Source: Streptomyces qinzhouensis (GTDB taxonomy: Bacteria; Actinomycetota; Actinomycetes; Streptomycetales; Streptomycetaceae). Taken from it: 64,000 nucleotides of DNA. The stretch is from positions 7,750,001 to 7,814,000 of the forward strand of contig NZ_CP042266.1 in assembly GCF_007856155.1 (NCBI RefSeq), given 5' to 3'. The position numbers were made by a program, and so were the translations under genes. Positions 7,855 to 17,071 of the stretch are shown piece by piece; position 1 is the first letter of the stretch; the number at the start of each line of letters is the position of its first letter. The notes under the pieces were generated by a model. That model saw only the letters and a program-made list of their open reading frames with translations. It had not been told where the DNA came from and ran no database searches.

Positions 7855-9075
7855 ATGCGGCAACTCAAGGTTCTGGTCTCCGGCGCGAGCATTGCCGGTC
7901 CCGCCCTCGCGTTATGGCTGGCCAGGTACGGTGCGGCCGTGACCGTGGTGGAGCGGTGGCCCGAACTGCGCACGGGCGGTCAACTGGTCGACCTCCGCGG
8001 GGTCGCGCGCGAGGTGATCCGGCGGATGGGCGTCGAGGCCGATATCAGGGCCGCGAGCGAGGACAACTTCGGTCTTTCCTTCGTCGACGGCCGAGGGCGC
8101 AGCAAGGGGAAGGTCCGGGCGGATCAGTTCGGCGGTGACGGGCCCGTCGCCGAGATCGAGATTCTCCGCGGCAGCCTGTCGCGTGTGCTCCACGAAGGGT
8201 CGCGGGACCACGTCGACTACCGGTTCGGCGACCGCATCACCTCGGTGCGCGACGAAGGAGCCAAGGTCCGGGTCGAGTTCGAGACGGGACCCGCCGAATC
8301 GTTCGACGTCGTCGTCGGAGCCGATGGGCTGCATTCGGAGCTGCGGGAGATGCTCTTCGGTCCCGAAGCCCGGTATGTGCGCCATATCGGCGCCTATGTA
8401 TCTTTCTGGACCGCCCGGAACCACCTCGATCTGAAGGACTGGACGGTCGTCTACAGCGAGCCGGACAGGTCGATCGGGATGCGGTCCATTCTCGGCAGCA
8501 CCAAGGTGATGGCCTTTCTCACCTTCCGCGGCGAGGCGCCTTCGTACGACTGGCGTGATACCGATGCCCAGAAGCGCATCGCCAAGGCCAGGGCCTACGG
8601 CATGGGGTGGGAGGCGGCCGCCCTGCTGGCCCAGATCGATACCGCCCCCGACTTCTACTTCGACACCTGTAGCCAGGTGAACCTTCCCGCTTGGTCGGCC
8701 GGACGCGTCGGGCTCGTGGGCGACGCGGCGTACTGCGCCTCGCCGCTGTCGGGTCACGGCGCGACCATCGCGATGGTCGGCGCGTACGTCCTCGCCGGCG
8801 AACTGGCCCGTACACCGGACGACATCACGGGGGCGTTCGCACGATACGAGGCCGGACTGCGCCCATGGGTCGAGTGGATCCAGCGGTCGGCTCCCGGCCA
8901 GGGCAAGGTGATGACGCCCCGGACGCGGCACGGCATCGCCCTGCGCAATGGAGTGACGCGCCTGGCCGGACACCTTCCCCGCAAGGACCTTCTCCTGCGG
9001 AACACGGTCCGGATGTCCAATTCCATGGTCCTCGACGACTACTCCCGGTACGCGGTGGCGGCCGTGCGCCCCTGA
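7855..9075 (+). CDS. FAD-dependent monooxygenase (PHBH/UbiH-like)
   Basis: 406 residues. The N-terminus has the Rossmann FAD motif (KVLVSGASIAGPALALWLA) and the second FAD motif is GRVGLVGDAAYCASP (GD motif). It is expected to hydroxylate an aromatic or polyketide-like substrate using NAD(P)H and O2 in the cytosol; substrate not deducible. Start chosen at ATG 7855 (GAGG six bases upstream) over ATG 7843; the longest frame begins inside the -10 element and cannot be used. Codon 20 (7912-7914) is TTA, suggesting bldA dependence. It is probably repressed by the TetR protein encoded at 9222, whose operator motif flanks the promoter. Confidence 0.87.
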   Translation: MRQLKVLVSGASIAGPALALWLARYGAAVTVVERWPELRTGGQLVDLRGVAREVIRRMGVEADIRAASEDNFGLSFVDGRGRSKGKVRADQFGGDGPVAEIEILRGSLSRVLHEGSRDHVDYRFGDRITSVRDEGAKVRVEFETGPAESFDVVVGADGLHSELREMLFGPEARYVRHIGAYVSFWTARNHLDLKDWTVVYSEPDRSIGMRSILGSTKVMAFLTFRGEAPSYDWRDTDAQKRIAKARAYGMGWEAAALLAQIDTAPDFYFDTCSQVNLPAWSAGRVGLVGDAAYCASPLSGHGATIAMVGAYVLAGELARTPDDITGAFARYEAGLRPWVEWIQRSAPGQGKVMTPRTRHGIALRNGVTRLAGHLPRKDLLLRNTVRMSNSMVLDDYSRYAVAAVRP

Positions 9076-9208
9076 GGTGTTCGCCTCGGTGACGCCGAGT
9101 CCTGGGCGGCCCGTCTCCTCGATGACCGGGCAGGTCCGCCGCCGAACGTCGTCGAGGGCGCCACAGGGGCGTGAGCGCAGGCCGTGCGAGGGCGCCCGCG
9201 CGGGGCTA

Positions 9209-9219
9209 TAACATCGTTA
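9209..9219. promoter_or_regulatory. TetR-type operator at the TetR start
   Basis: TAACATCGTTA ends 2 bp before ATG 9222 and matches the two operators upstream of the monooxygenase at nine of eleven positions. It overlaps TATAAC (9207-9212), a plausible -10. No ribosome site is visible, so the TetR mRNA may be leaderless and autorepressed. Confidence 0.6.
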
Positions 9220-9221
9220 AC

Positions 9222-9950
9222 ATGCCGACCGCTCGTAAGAGACTCCCACCCGGGCAACACGGCGCACCGCCGCCCGCGGTTCGAGCCCAAGCCCTGGTGA
9301 CCGCCGCCCGTCGCATCGTGGACGCGGACGGTCTCGAGGCGCTGACCATGAGGCGCCTGGCGGACGCGCTCAAGCTGCAACTCCCCGCCATCTACCGCGT
9401 CTTCACCAACAAGCAGACACTCCTCGACGAGCTGGCCGAAGCGATCCTGGCCGAAGCCCTGCCCGACGGCCGAGGGGACCACTGGACGGCGGAGGTCGCC
9501 CTGCTCGCCGGACAGCTGAGGACGGCGCTCCTGGCGCAGCGCGACGGCGCCAGGATCGTCGGCGGCAGCTACGCGGCGAAACGGAACACCCTGACGTACG
9601 CGGACCGGTTCGTGGGCATCATGCGGCAGGCGGGCCTCGACGGCACCGCGGCTCTCTGGGCGACTTCCACGGTCTTCTGCTACGTCCTGGGCGAGGCCCT
9701 GGAACAGCAGGGCCAGAGCGCGGACGCCCTCGACCGGCTCGACCGGAACGCCGCGCGCGAGACCTATCCTCAGCTCTTTGCCACACCTGTCGAAGAGATC
9801 GTCAACTTCGACGAACGCTTCGAGTTCGGGCTCGGCCTCATCCTCGACGGTCTTCGGCAGCGGCTCCACTCCGCCGGCCCCGCCGAACCGGGCGCCGGCC
9901 GGGCGCGGCCGGCGCCCGCGCCGCCGCGCCCCGGCCACCGCCCCTCCTGA
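9222..9950 (+). CDS. TetR-family repressor (TetR_C-type C-terminal domain)
   Basis: 242 residues. The HTH spans about residues 20-65 (LVTAARRIVDADG, LTMRRLADALKLQLPAIYRVF, KQTLLDELAEAIL), and the long C-terminal domain resembles the tetracycline-repressor type. The tail from about residue 220 is Pro/Ala/Arg-rich and probably disordered. ATG 9222 is chosen because it directly follows the operator and a -10-like element. Operator sharing (7779, 7805, 9209) makes it the likely repressor of the FAD monooxygenase gene immediately upstream. Confidence 0.85.
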   Translation: MPTARKRLPPGQHGAPPPAVRAQALVTAARRIVDADGLEALTMRRLADALKLQLPAIYRVFTNKQTLLDELAEAILAEALPDGRGDHWTAEVALLAGQLRTALLAQRDGARIVGGSYAAKRNTLTYADRFVGIMRQAGLDGTAALWATSTVFCYVLGEALEQQGQSADALDRLDRNAARETYPQLFATPVEEIVNFDERFEFGLGLILDGLRQRLHSAGPAEPGAGRARPAPAPPRPGHRPS

Positions 9951-10110
9951 CCCGGCGGAAGCCGGGGCCCTCCCTCCGGGCGTCGGCCGCGTGCGAACCG
10001 ACCGCCGGAGGGAGTCGGACCGCCGGGGCCTGTCGATGACCTGTCGGGAGGCTTTCAACTCCGTATCAACGTGCTCCGGTCCCGACCGGCATGGCCTCCT
10101 CCCCGTCCGG

Positions 10111-10818
10111 GTGCCGCAAGATGAGAGGGTGGACAAGATACGAGTGCTGGTCGTCGACGACGACCCGCCGATCGCCGACCTCGTCGCCACGGTCGCCCGC
10201 TACGAGGGCTGGGAGGCGGCCACGGCCAACTCGGGCCGGGAGGCGCTGCGGCTGGCCACCGAATTCCTTCCGGACATCGTGGTCCTGGATCTGATGCTGC
10301 CCGATATCGACGGCTTCGGTGTGCTCGACGGGCTGCGCGCGGCCGGGACGATGGTGCCCGTGGTGTTCCTGACCGCGCGCGACACCGTCGCCGACCGGGT
10401 CGCGGGGCTGACCCGCGGCGGTGACGACTACCTGGTCAAACCGTTCGCGGTGGAGGAGCTGATGGCCCGGCTGCGCACCGTGCTGCGGCGCAGCGCCGGG
10501 CCGGGATTCGAACGGTCCGTGCTGCGCGTCGCCGATCTGACGATGGACGAGGACACACGGCAAGTCCGGCGCGGCACGGCGTCGTTGACGCTCACCCCGA
10601 CCGAGTACGAGGTGCTGCGCTATCTCATGCGCAAGTCCCCGACCGTGCTCACCAAGGCCCAGATCCTCGACCATGTGTGGGAGTACGGCTTCGGCGGCCG
10701 TTCGAACGTCGTCGAGCTGGTCGTCAGCCGGCTGCGCCGCAAGCTCGACGCCACCGGCAGTCCGCTGATCCACACCGTGCGGGGCTTCGGATACGTGGTC
10801 AGACGGGCCGCCGAATGA
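10111..10818 (+). CDS. OmpR-family response regulator
   Basis: About 235 residues. Receiver domain: acidic pocket DDDP near the N-terminus, phospho-acceptor Asp in VVLDLMLPD, and switch residues in FLTARD and the Lys of LVKPF. C-terminal winged helix (Trans_reg_C) has TPTEYEVLRYLM, WEYGFGGRSNVVELVVSRLRRK and VRGFGYV. GTG 10111 is chosen; GTG 10129 is possible but directly abuts the purine-rich word, leaving no spacing. The stop overlaps the sensor kinase start (ATGA), so the two form one operon. Confidence 0.9.
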   Translation: MPQDERVDKIRVLVVDDDPPIADLVATVARYEGWEAATANSGREALRLATEFLPDIVVLDLMLPDIDGFGVLDGLRAAGTMVPVVFLTARDTVADRVAGLTRGGDDYLVKPFAVEELMARLRTVLRRSAGPGFERSVLRVADLTMDEDTRQVRRGTASLTLTPTEYEVLRYLMRKSPTVLTKAQILDHVWEYGFGGRSNVVELVVSRLRRKLDATGSPLIHTVRGFGYVVRRAAE

Positions 10819-12263
10819 GCACGCGGCTGCGCGACGCCTACCGCGAACTCCGCCTCGGAACGAGACTGGTACTCGGCCTCGGCGTGCTGTCGCTGGCCGC
10901 CTTCGCCGTCGTCGGCACCACCCTGACCGCGTATATGCGCGACTACCTGGAACACCAACAGGTCGCCCAGTTGAAGCTGGTACAGGACATACAGGCCAAG
11001 GACGCCGTCGAGCACGGCACGGTCAAGCGGCAGCCGTACTACGGGTGGTACACGGCCGTCTATGACGTCAGCGATGGTACGGCGGCGCTTCGCCGGCCCG
11101 CCGACGTGCCGGACGACACCACCGGATTCACCGCCCTGGCCCGTGCGCGCGCCGACTCCACCGGCGACCTCACGAGCACCGCGCAGGTCGAGGGGAAGGG
11201 TACCTACCGGCTGCGGGCCTGCGAGGTCGTGCCCGGAGTCGTCCTGGTCAGTGCCGCCCCGATGGCGGAGACCGAGGACACGATGGAGCGGTTGATCACG
11301 GTTCAGGTGATCGCGTTCACGGTCGCCCTGCTGGCCCTCGTGGTCTTCGGGCGGCTCCTGTTGCGACGAGGCCTGAAACCGCTCAGCGACATGGCTCACA
11401 CCGCACACGGCATCGCCTCGCACGACCTCACCGAATCGGCCGCCCGGCTGCCGCTGCGTGCCGACCGGCCCGGCGGCGGACCCGAGGTGGAGGAGTTGCG
11501 CACCGCCTTCAACACGATGCTGGAGCACATCGACGACTCCCTGGCCGTACGGGCCGAAGCCGAGCAGCGGCTGCGCCGGTTCGTCGCCGACGCCTCGCAC
11601 GAACTGCGGACACCGCTGATGTCGGTGCGAGGCTACGCCGACCTGTTCCAGTACGCGGCCGCCAACGTTCCGGAGGAGCGCGACGGCCACCTGGCCCGGC
11701 TGCGCTCCGAAGCCGCCCGTATGGGCGTCCTCCTCGACGATCTTCTGCTGCTCGCCCGGCTCGACGCCGCCGAGGTGGACGCGCCGCTGCGACGGGAACC
11801 GTGCGATCTGGTGGACCTCGCCCGGGGGGCCGCCGATGCCTTCCGCGCCGCCCACCCGGGCCATCCGCTCACCCTCGAAGCCGGGTCCCGGCCCCTGCCG
11901 CTGAGCCTCGACCCCGTCCGCGTCCGCCAGGTGCTCGACAATCTGCTCACCAACGCGGCCGTCCACACCCCCGCCGGAACACAGGTGTCCATGACGGTGG
12001 GCGTGACCTCGGGGACCGCCCGGGTGCTCGTGGCCGACGCGGGACCCGGCATCACGGACGCCGACCAGCGCCGGATCTTCGACCGTTTCTACCGGGTCGA
12101 CAAGGCGCGCAGCCGCGACAACGGCGGAAGCGGCCTCGGTCTCGCGGTCGCCCGCTCCCTGGTGACCGCCCACGGCGGCACCCTGTCCCTGAGCAGCGAG
12201 CCGGGAGCCACCACCTTCGTCCTGGAGCTGCCGAGCGTGGAACACGCCAAGGCCGATCCGTAA
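10815..12263 (+). CDS. Two-component sensor histidine kinase
   Basis: 482 residues, membrane-bound: TM1 about 21-43, an extracytoplasmic sensor of about 110 residues, and TM2 about 165-185. HAMP follows, then the HisKA dimerisation helix with the phospho-acceptor His in DASHELRTPL, and HATPase_c boxes N (LLTNAAVHT), G1 (DAGPGI) and G2 (GSGLGLA). It phosphorylates the partner regulator, whose stop it overlaps by 4 bp. The signal is unknown and no obvious target gene adjoins. Confidence 0.9.
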   Translation: MSTRLRDAYRELRLGTRLVLGLGVLSLAAFAVVGTTLTAYMRDYLEHQQVAQLKLVQDIQAKDAVEHGTVKRQPYYGWYTAVYDVSDGTAALRRPADVPDDTTGFTALARARADSTGDLTSTAQVEGKGTYRLRACEVVPGVVLVSAAPMAETEDTMERLITVQVIAFTVALLALVVFGRLLLRRGLKPLSDMAHTAHGIASHDLTESAARLPLRADRPGGGPEVEELRTAFNTMLEHIDDSLAVRAEAEQRLRRFVADASHELRTPLMSVRGYADLFQYAAANVPEERDGHLARLRSEAARMGVLLDDLLLLARLDAAEVDAPLRREPCDLVDLARGAADAFRAAHPGHPLTLEAGSRPLPLSLDPVRVRQVLDNLLTNAAVHTPAGTQVSMTVGVTSGTARVLVADAGPGITDADQRRIFDRFYRVDKARSRDNGGSGLGLAVARSLVTAHGGTLSLSSEPGATTFVLELPSVEHAKADP

Positions 12264-12298
12264 CCGATAGTCATAACCGAGGTGATCTCATCGTGCCC

Positions 12299-12331
12299 GT
12301 GGATCCGCTGTGGATCCGCTGTAGATCCGCT
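12299..12331. repeat. Three 11-bp tandem repeats at the end of the solute-binding gene
   Basis: GTGGATCCGCT twice, then GTAGATCCGCT, head to tail. The third copy runs into the stop codon of the leftward solute-binding protein gene. It lies between converging genes (kinase and binding protein). Confidence 0.85.
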
Positions 12332-13430
12332 ACGGAGCGATGAAGGTCCTGATCAACGCCCGGTAGCGTTCAACCGCCGCGCGATCGCGCAGGAACTCAC
12401 GGAAGCCGTTCAACCGACTGTTGTACTTGTTAATGGGCTTCCAGCCGGCGGCAGGCGCGACGTCGCGACGAGTCGGCCACTGCAATCCGGTGCTCTGCCG
12501 TTCAACGGTCATTTGCCACGCGATGTAGAGTTTGGCGGCCGCGGGGTGGCGCGCCCGGCGGAAGATTGCCACCGTTTGCGGCCAGGTCATGAACTGGTCG
12601 GTCTGCGGCACAACATAGCGAAGGGGTTGCCCCGGGACGGGCGCCAGCGATGCGATGTGGGCGAGAGTCGCCGTGCGCTGGCCACTGACCAGTGACGCCG
12701 TGGTCGCCCCCGCGTTCGCGACAATCAATGGCCGCTGTTCCATGAACTGTTCCATGTACCGCAGACCGTATTTCTGCGTCACCAGATAGAACGCGAACAG
12801 GATGGCGTCCTCCGCGGTGGGATCCGGAATCACGATTTTGTCGCGGAACGCGGGCGCCAGAAAATCGCCGGCATCCCGAGGCGCCTCGGCATCGGAGAGA
12901 AGGCTGCTGTTGCTGACCCGGCCGAAGGAACGGGTCATGATGCCGATATAGGTATCGTCGGGGTCCCGGTACTGCGGGAACACCGCGTGTGCGCCCGGCG
13001 GCCGGTACGGCAGGAGCGCGTTCTGGGCCTTCCAGTGGTCGAAGTCGTACAGCGTCTGTAGCTGCACGAGGTCCGGCTCCAGGCCGCCGAGGGCCAACTG
13101 CCGATTGACAAGGGCACTCTGTACAGGGCTGTAGCGGACGGTGAAGACGGCGTCGATTCCGGGAAAGGCGCTGACAAACGCCTCACGGGTCCGGACCTCC
13201 TGATTGGGAGAACTGCCGCCGGCCCAAACGACAAGCTTGCCGCCCTCGTCGAGCGCGTCCCGGTACAACTTCTGCAGGTACTCGGCCGAATCGCCACCGA
13301 ACCGGGCCGACGCCGCGAAGGCGCCATTCTGTGCGAATGCGGTGGCGCTTATTCCTGCCGCGCCGGCCGCGGTGTACTTGAGGACGGCGCGTCGCCCGAG
13401 GCCACGCGTCTCCGGATCAGGACTGTTCAA
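12330..13430 (-). CDS. Tat-exported extracellular solute-binding protein
   Basis: 366 residues from TTG 13430, chosen because GAGGAGAG lies just upstream; the longer open frame lacks support. A twin-arginine signal (GRRAVLK) is followed by a hydrophobic Ala/Gly stretch ending in AFAAS. The rest resembles periplasmic binding proteins of the iron/spermidine/thiamine type (VVWAGGSSPN, ending PAAAKLYIAWQMT and WPTRRDV). No permease or ATPase gene adjoins, so it is an orphan binding protein or serves a distant transporter. It is divergent from the dehydrogenase gene across 444 bp. Confidence 0.8.
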   Translation of the reverse strand: MNSPDPETRGLGRRAVLKYTAAGAAGISATAFAQNGAFAASARFGGDSAEYLQKLYRDALDEGGKLVVWAGGSSPNQEVRTREAFVSAFPGIDAVFTVRYSPVQSALVNRQLALGGLEPDLVQLQTLYDFDHWKAQNALLPYRPPGAHAVFPQYRDPDDTYIGIMTRSFGRVSNSSLLSDAEAPRDAGDFLAPAFRDKIVIPDPTAEDAILFAFYLVTQKYGLRYMEQFMEQRPLIVANAGATTASLVSGQRTATLAHIASLAPVPGQPLRYVVPQTDQFMTWPQTVAIFRRARHPAAAKLYIAWQMTVERQSTGLQWPTRRDVAPAAGWKPINKYNSRLNGFREFLRDRAAVERYRALIRTFIAP

Positions 13431-13874
13431 TGTGCTCTCCTCTGGCTCCTGCTGTGCGGCCCTTGTGAGCAAAACGTCATTCCGTTGCCGTGAACACCCT
13501 CCCACAGCACGGCGATCCAGCGGGGAGTCGACAGGTTCTTGATAACCAACGTGACTTCGGCCGCCCGCTCGAATTCGAGGATCGGTATTCCATAAGGGCA
13601 CTTTGCGTACGATCCGTTCACGAGCGGGATGGTCCTGGTTCAACGGTGCCGGTGCCGGTGCCGGTGCCCGATCCCGCGGGCGCGGCGTCGCAACTCCGTT
13701 CGTCGTGGCCTCGGGTGGGCCCGGCCGCGAGAGGGACCGGGGCGGAATCAGGCTGACATCAGGCCTGTCTGCCTCCGGCTACACGGGGTTACTCTGACCT
13801 GTCGGTGCGCGGCTGTCGGTGCGCAACTGAATGCGCCGGCGTGCCTCCGTACCCGAACGGCAAGGCTTGACACT
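13431..13874. other. Intergenic region between divergent binding-protein and dehydrogenase genes
   Basis: 444 bp, presumably with both promoters. Four tandem GGTGCC copies lie at 13645-13668. A TTGACA-like word (TTGACAC) occurs just before the dehydrogenase start. No coding sequence is supported. Confidence 0.5.
13645..13668. repeat. Hexanucleotide tandem repeat (GGTGCC)4
   Basis: Four perfect head-to-tail copies in non-coding DNA between divergent genes. Confidence 0.9.
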
Positions 13875-14825
13875 GTGCCCTTCGATACGCCCCCGACCTC
13901 CCGGCAGATATGGCTCCCCACCGAGTTCACCAGCCTCACCGGACTCCCCGGCGGACTGCGTTACGCCCGATGGGACGGGCGCTCGCCGTTCCCGTCGGAC
14001 CCGTCGGCCGTAGAGTTCTACGTGCCGCCCCTGGTCCAGGACCTCGATGTCATCAGCAGACCGCTCGGCCGGATGACGCGCCTCAAGGCGGTGCAGGCAC
14101 TCAGTTCCGGGACCGATGGGCTGGGAACGCGGCTGCGCCGGCTGCCGGGCCGGGTCATCCTGTGCAACGCGGGCGGGGTGCACGCCCGCAGCACGGCGGA
14201 GCTGGCGCTCGCGCTCATCCTCGCCTCGCTCCGCCGGATACCGGAGTACATCCGCGCCCAGGACCTCGGGTTATGGCGGCCCGGGGTGTCCCCGTCGCTG
14301 TACGGGCGCTCGGTGCTCGTCGTAGGGTACGGAGCCGTCGGCTCTGCCCTGGATGATCTGCTCACCCCCTTCGACTGCGCCGTGACACGTGTCGCGCGCA
14401 CCGGCCGGGAATCCGCCCGTGGGCCGGTGCACCACGTCGGCCAACTGCCCCGGCTCATAGCGAGCGCGGACATCGTCGTACTGACCACCGCGCTGACCCC
14501 CGAGACCCGTCATCTGGTCGACGCGAAGCTGCTGGCCCGCGCCCGGGACGGAGCGCTGCTGGTGAACGTCGCCAGAGGAGCCCTGGTCGACACGGCAGCC
14601 CTGCTGAAAGAGGTACGCGGCGGCAGGCTGACGGCCGCGCTCGATGTGACCGACCCGGAACCACTTCCGGCGGGTCATCCGCTCCGGGAGACACCCGGAG
14701 TCCTGATCACCCCGCACGTCGGCGCCTTCGACTCCACCATGTGGCCGCGCCTGGAAGCCCTCATCCGCCGCCAACTGCACCGTTTCGCCTCGAACGAGGA
14801 GCTGGACAACATGGTCGTCTACTGA
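13875..14825 (+). CDS. D-isomer-specific 2-hydroxyacid dehydrogenase
   Basis: 316 residues from GTG 13875. The NAD-binding motif is VVGYGAVGSALDDLL, and the family signature region LVNVARGALVDTAALLKEV carries the catalytic Arg. A conserved acid is in DVTDPEPLP and the catalytic His in ITPHVGA. It reduces 2-keto acids to D-2-hydroxyacids or the reverse; substrate unknown. It is first in a rightward run with the flavoprotein, SDR and P450 genes. Codon 133 (14271-14273) is TTA, so the run may be developmentally gated by bldA. Confidence 0.87.
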   Translation: MPFDTPPTSRQIWLPTEFTSLTGLPGGLRYARWDGRSPFPSDPSAVEFYVPPLVQDLDVISRPLGRMTRLKAVQALSSGTDGLGTRLRRLPGRVILCNAGGVHARSTAELALALILASLRRIPEYIRAQDLGLWRPGVSPSLYGRSVLVVGYGAVGSALDDLLTPFDCAVTRVARTGRESARGPVHHVGQLPRLIASADIVVLTTALTPETRHLVDAKLLARARDGALLVNVARGALVDTAALLKEVRGGRLTAALDVTDPEPLPAGHPLRETPGVLITPHVGAFDSTMWPRLEALIRRQLHRFASNEELDNMVVY

Positions 14826-14895
14826 CCTCGAAGCGCACCGAGCCGCCGCCACCCCACCCGTCCCCGCACCGGGGCGGTACTACGAAAGAGCAGGG

Positions 14896-16089
14896 ATGAC
14901 CGTGGGTATCGCCACCACCGACACCGCCGAGGGCCTCACACCGGTCGAGGCGGCACGCTCGCTGATCCCGCTCCTCGCCGCCGAAGCAGCCCGCACCGAG
15001 GAGCGGCGCGCCCTCACCGGCACCACCGTGACCGCCCTGCGCCGGGCCGGCCTGCTCCGCCTCGGGACCCCCACCGAGTACGGCGGCCGGGGCGCGGGCG
15101 CCCGTACAGTGGTCGATGTGTGCGAGGAACTGGCACGGGGCTGCGCGTCCGCCTCCTGGACCGTGGGCATCGCCTACGGCGGCGCCCTCTTCGCCTCCCA
15201 GCTTCCCGACTCCGAGCGCATGACCCTGTGGCGGGACGACCCGGACGCCGTTGTCTGCGGCACCGCCAACCCGTCCGGAACGGCACGGCGCACCGACGCC
15301 GGCTGGACCCTGAGCGGCCGCTGGCCCTGGATCTCCGGCATCCACCACGCCCCCTGGACCCTGCTCGGCTTCCTGCGGCCCGGCACCGGGGGCGAACCGG
15401 AACGCGGCATGGCCGTGGTCCCCACCGCCGACCTGACCGTCGAAGACGTCTGGCACATGGCGGGCATGCGCGGCACCGGTAGCGACACGGCCGTCGCACA
15501 CGATGTCTACGTGCCGGACTCCCGCACGATCTCCCTCACCGCCATGGCAGACGGCGCCTACCGGCGACGCCATCCCGGCGAACCCCGGATCACGTTCCAT
15601 CTCTCCATCAACCTGCCCCTGGTGGCGACGGCCGTCGGGATCGCCACAGCATCCCTGGCGAAGGTCCTCGACGCCGCGGCCCGGGGCAAACGGGCCGTCT
15701 CCCCGCTGCACCGGCTGGTCGCCGAGGACCCCGCCCATCAGCTCAATGTGGCGGACGCCGCGACGCTGATCGACACCGCCCGGCTGCATCTGCGCCGCGC
15801 CGCCGAAGAGGTGGACACCCACGCGCGGGCGGGCCGCACTCCCGCGCTCGCCGAACGGGCCCGGCTGCGGATGGACGCCGCCCACGCCATGCGCTGCGCC
15901 CGGGACGCCATGAGCCTGCTGCTCGACACCGCGGGCGCGGGCAGCTTCGCGGACGGCTCGGTCCTGCAACGGGCCTGGCGCGATATGGAGACGGCGTCCC
16001 GGCACGCCGCGCTCAGCGTTCAGACCAGTAAGAGCATCTACGGCCGCGCCCTGCTCGGTGCCCCGCTGCCGCCGAGCCCGGTCATCTGA
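14896..16089 (+). CDS. Acyl-CoA dehydrogenase-like flavoprotein
   Basis: 397 residues with the three-part ACAD architecture: N-terminal helices (LIPLLAAEAARTEERR), a middle beta-barrel with SGRWPWISGIHHAPW and WHMAGMRGTGS, and a C-terminal helical bundle. The GMRGTGS and SGIHHA motifs fit the group D flavin monooxygenases (HsaA/HpaB-like relatives) as well as ACADs, so it may be a two-component hydroxylase using reduced flavin. Its start has a purine-rich GAAAGAGCAGGG. The next gene begins 13 bp after its stop. Confidence 0.82.
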   Translation: MTVGIATTDTAEGLTPVEAARSLIPLLAAEAARTEERRALTGTTVTALRRAGLLRLGTPTEYGGRGAGARTVVDVCEELARGCASASWTVGIAYGGALFASQLPDSERMTLWRDDPDAVVCGTANPSGTARRTDAGWTLSGRWPWISGIHHAPWTLLGFLRPGTGGEPERGMAVVPTADLTVEDVWHMAGMRGTGSDTAVAHDVYVPDSRTISLTAMADGAYRRRHPGEPRITFHLSINLPLVATAVGIATASLAKVLDAAARGKRAVSPLHRLVAEDPAHQLNVADAATLIDTARLHLRRAAEEVDTHARAGRTPALAERARLRMDAAHAMRCARDAMSLLLDTAGAGSFADGSVLQRAWRDMETASRHAALSVQTSKSIYGRALLGAPLPPSPVI

Positions 16090-16102
16090 GCGGGGGCGGC
16101 TG

Positions 16103-16855
16103 ATGACAACGGCCGGCCCCCGGGTGGCGCTGGTCACCGGCGCGGGACGCGGTATCGGCGCCGCGATCGCCACGAGGCTGCACGAGTCGGGCCACCGGGT
16201 GGCCCTGCTGGACCGCGACGGCTCCACCGTGACCGGGCTGTCCGGCATCCTCGACCCCGGCGGTACGGGCACCGCGCTGCCGCTGACGGCCGACGTGGAC
16301 GATACGGACGCCGTCCACGCCGCGCTGCGCGAGACCGCCGCCACCTGGCACGCACCCGACATCCTGATCAACAACGCCGCCCGCACCACCCCCGGCTCGG
16401 TATGGGACATCGAACTGGACGAATGGGATGCCGTACTGACGACCAATCTGCGCAGCGTCCTCACCCTGACCCGGCTGTGCGCACCGGCGATGCGTGACCG
16501 AGGCTGGGGCCGGGTGGTCAACCTCTCCTCGCTGGCCGGCCAGCAGGGCGGCACCCTCGCCGGTGCGCACTACTCCGCCGCCAAGGCGGGTGTCCTCGTA
16601 CTGACCAAGGTGTTCGCCCGTGAACTGGCGACGCACGGCGTGACCGTGAACGCGGTCGCCCCGGCCGCGGTCCACACCCCGGCGGTCGCCCGGCTCGGCC
16701 CGTCGGCGGTGGCCGAGGCGGCCCGGCACATCCCGGTGGGCAGGATGGGCAGACCGGCGGAAGTGGCCGGCCTCGTGTCCTATCTGGTGAGCGAGGAAGG
16801 CGGCTACGTCACCGGAGCCACCTTCGACATCAACGGCGGCACCCATATGCGCTGA
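16103..16855 (+). CDS. Short-chain dehydrogenase/reductase (FabG-like)
   Basis: 250 residues, classical SDR length. The cofactor loop is TGAGRGIG, followed by NNAAR, Ser in NLSSLAG, the catalytic YSAAK motif and a C-terminal YVTGATFDINGG. It interconverts a hydroxyl and a keto group with NAD(P)H. It follows the ACAD-like gene by 13 bp and so is translationally linked to it. Confidence 0.9.
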   Translation: MTTAGPRVALVTGAGRGIGAAIATRLHESGHRVALLDRDGSTVTGLSGILDPGGTGTALPLTADVDDTDAVHAALRETAATWHAPDILINNAARTTPGSVWDIELDEWDAVLTTNLRSVLTLTRLCAPAMRDRGWGRVVNLSSLAGQQGGTLAGAHYSAAKAGVLVLTKVFARELATHGVTVNAVAPAAVHTPAVARLGPSAVAEAARHIPVGRMGRPAEVAGLVSYLVSEEGGYVTGATFDINGGTHMR

Positions 16856-17071
16856 CCCGCACGGTCTCGGTCATCCGTTCGTAGCCGCCCAGCGCGAGGG
16901 TGTCCAGCAAGGCCTCCCTCGGCCTCGCCCGTTCGGGCAGGCACACCGGCGGATGTGCCGCACCATCCGGGAAGCACCTCGTCCGCCGGATGCCGGCGGC
17001 GCAGCCGCCCGATGCCGCTTCCCGGCCGTAAAGTCATCACAACGTCCGCCTCTTGTTGCCGAGGAGATCTC

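Noticed and set aside
10620..12245. 541-codon minus-strand frame opposite the two-component genes
   Set aside because: The plus-strand response regulator and kinase have complete family motifs; the antisense frame has none.
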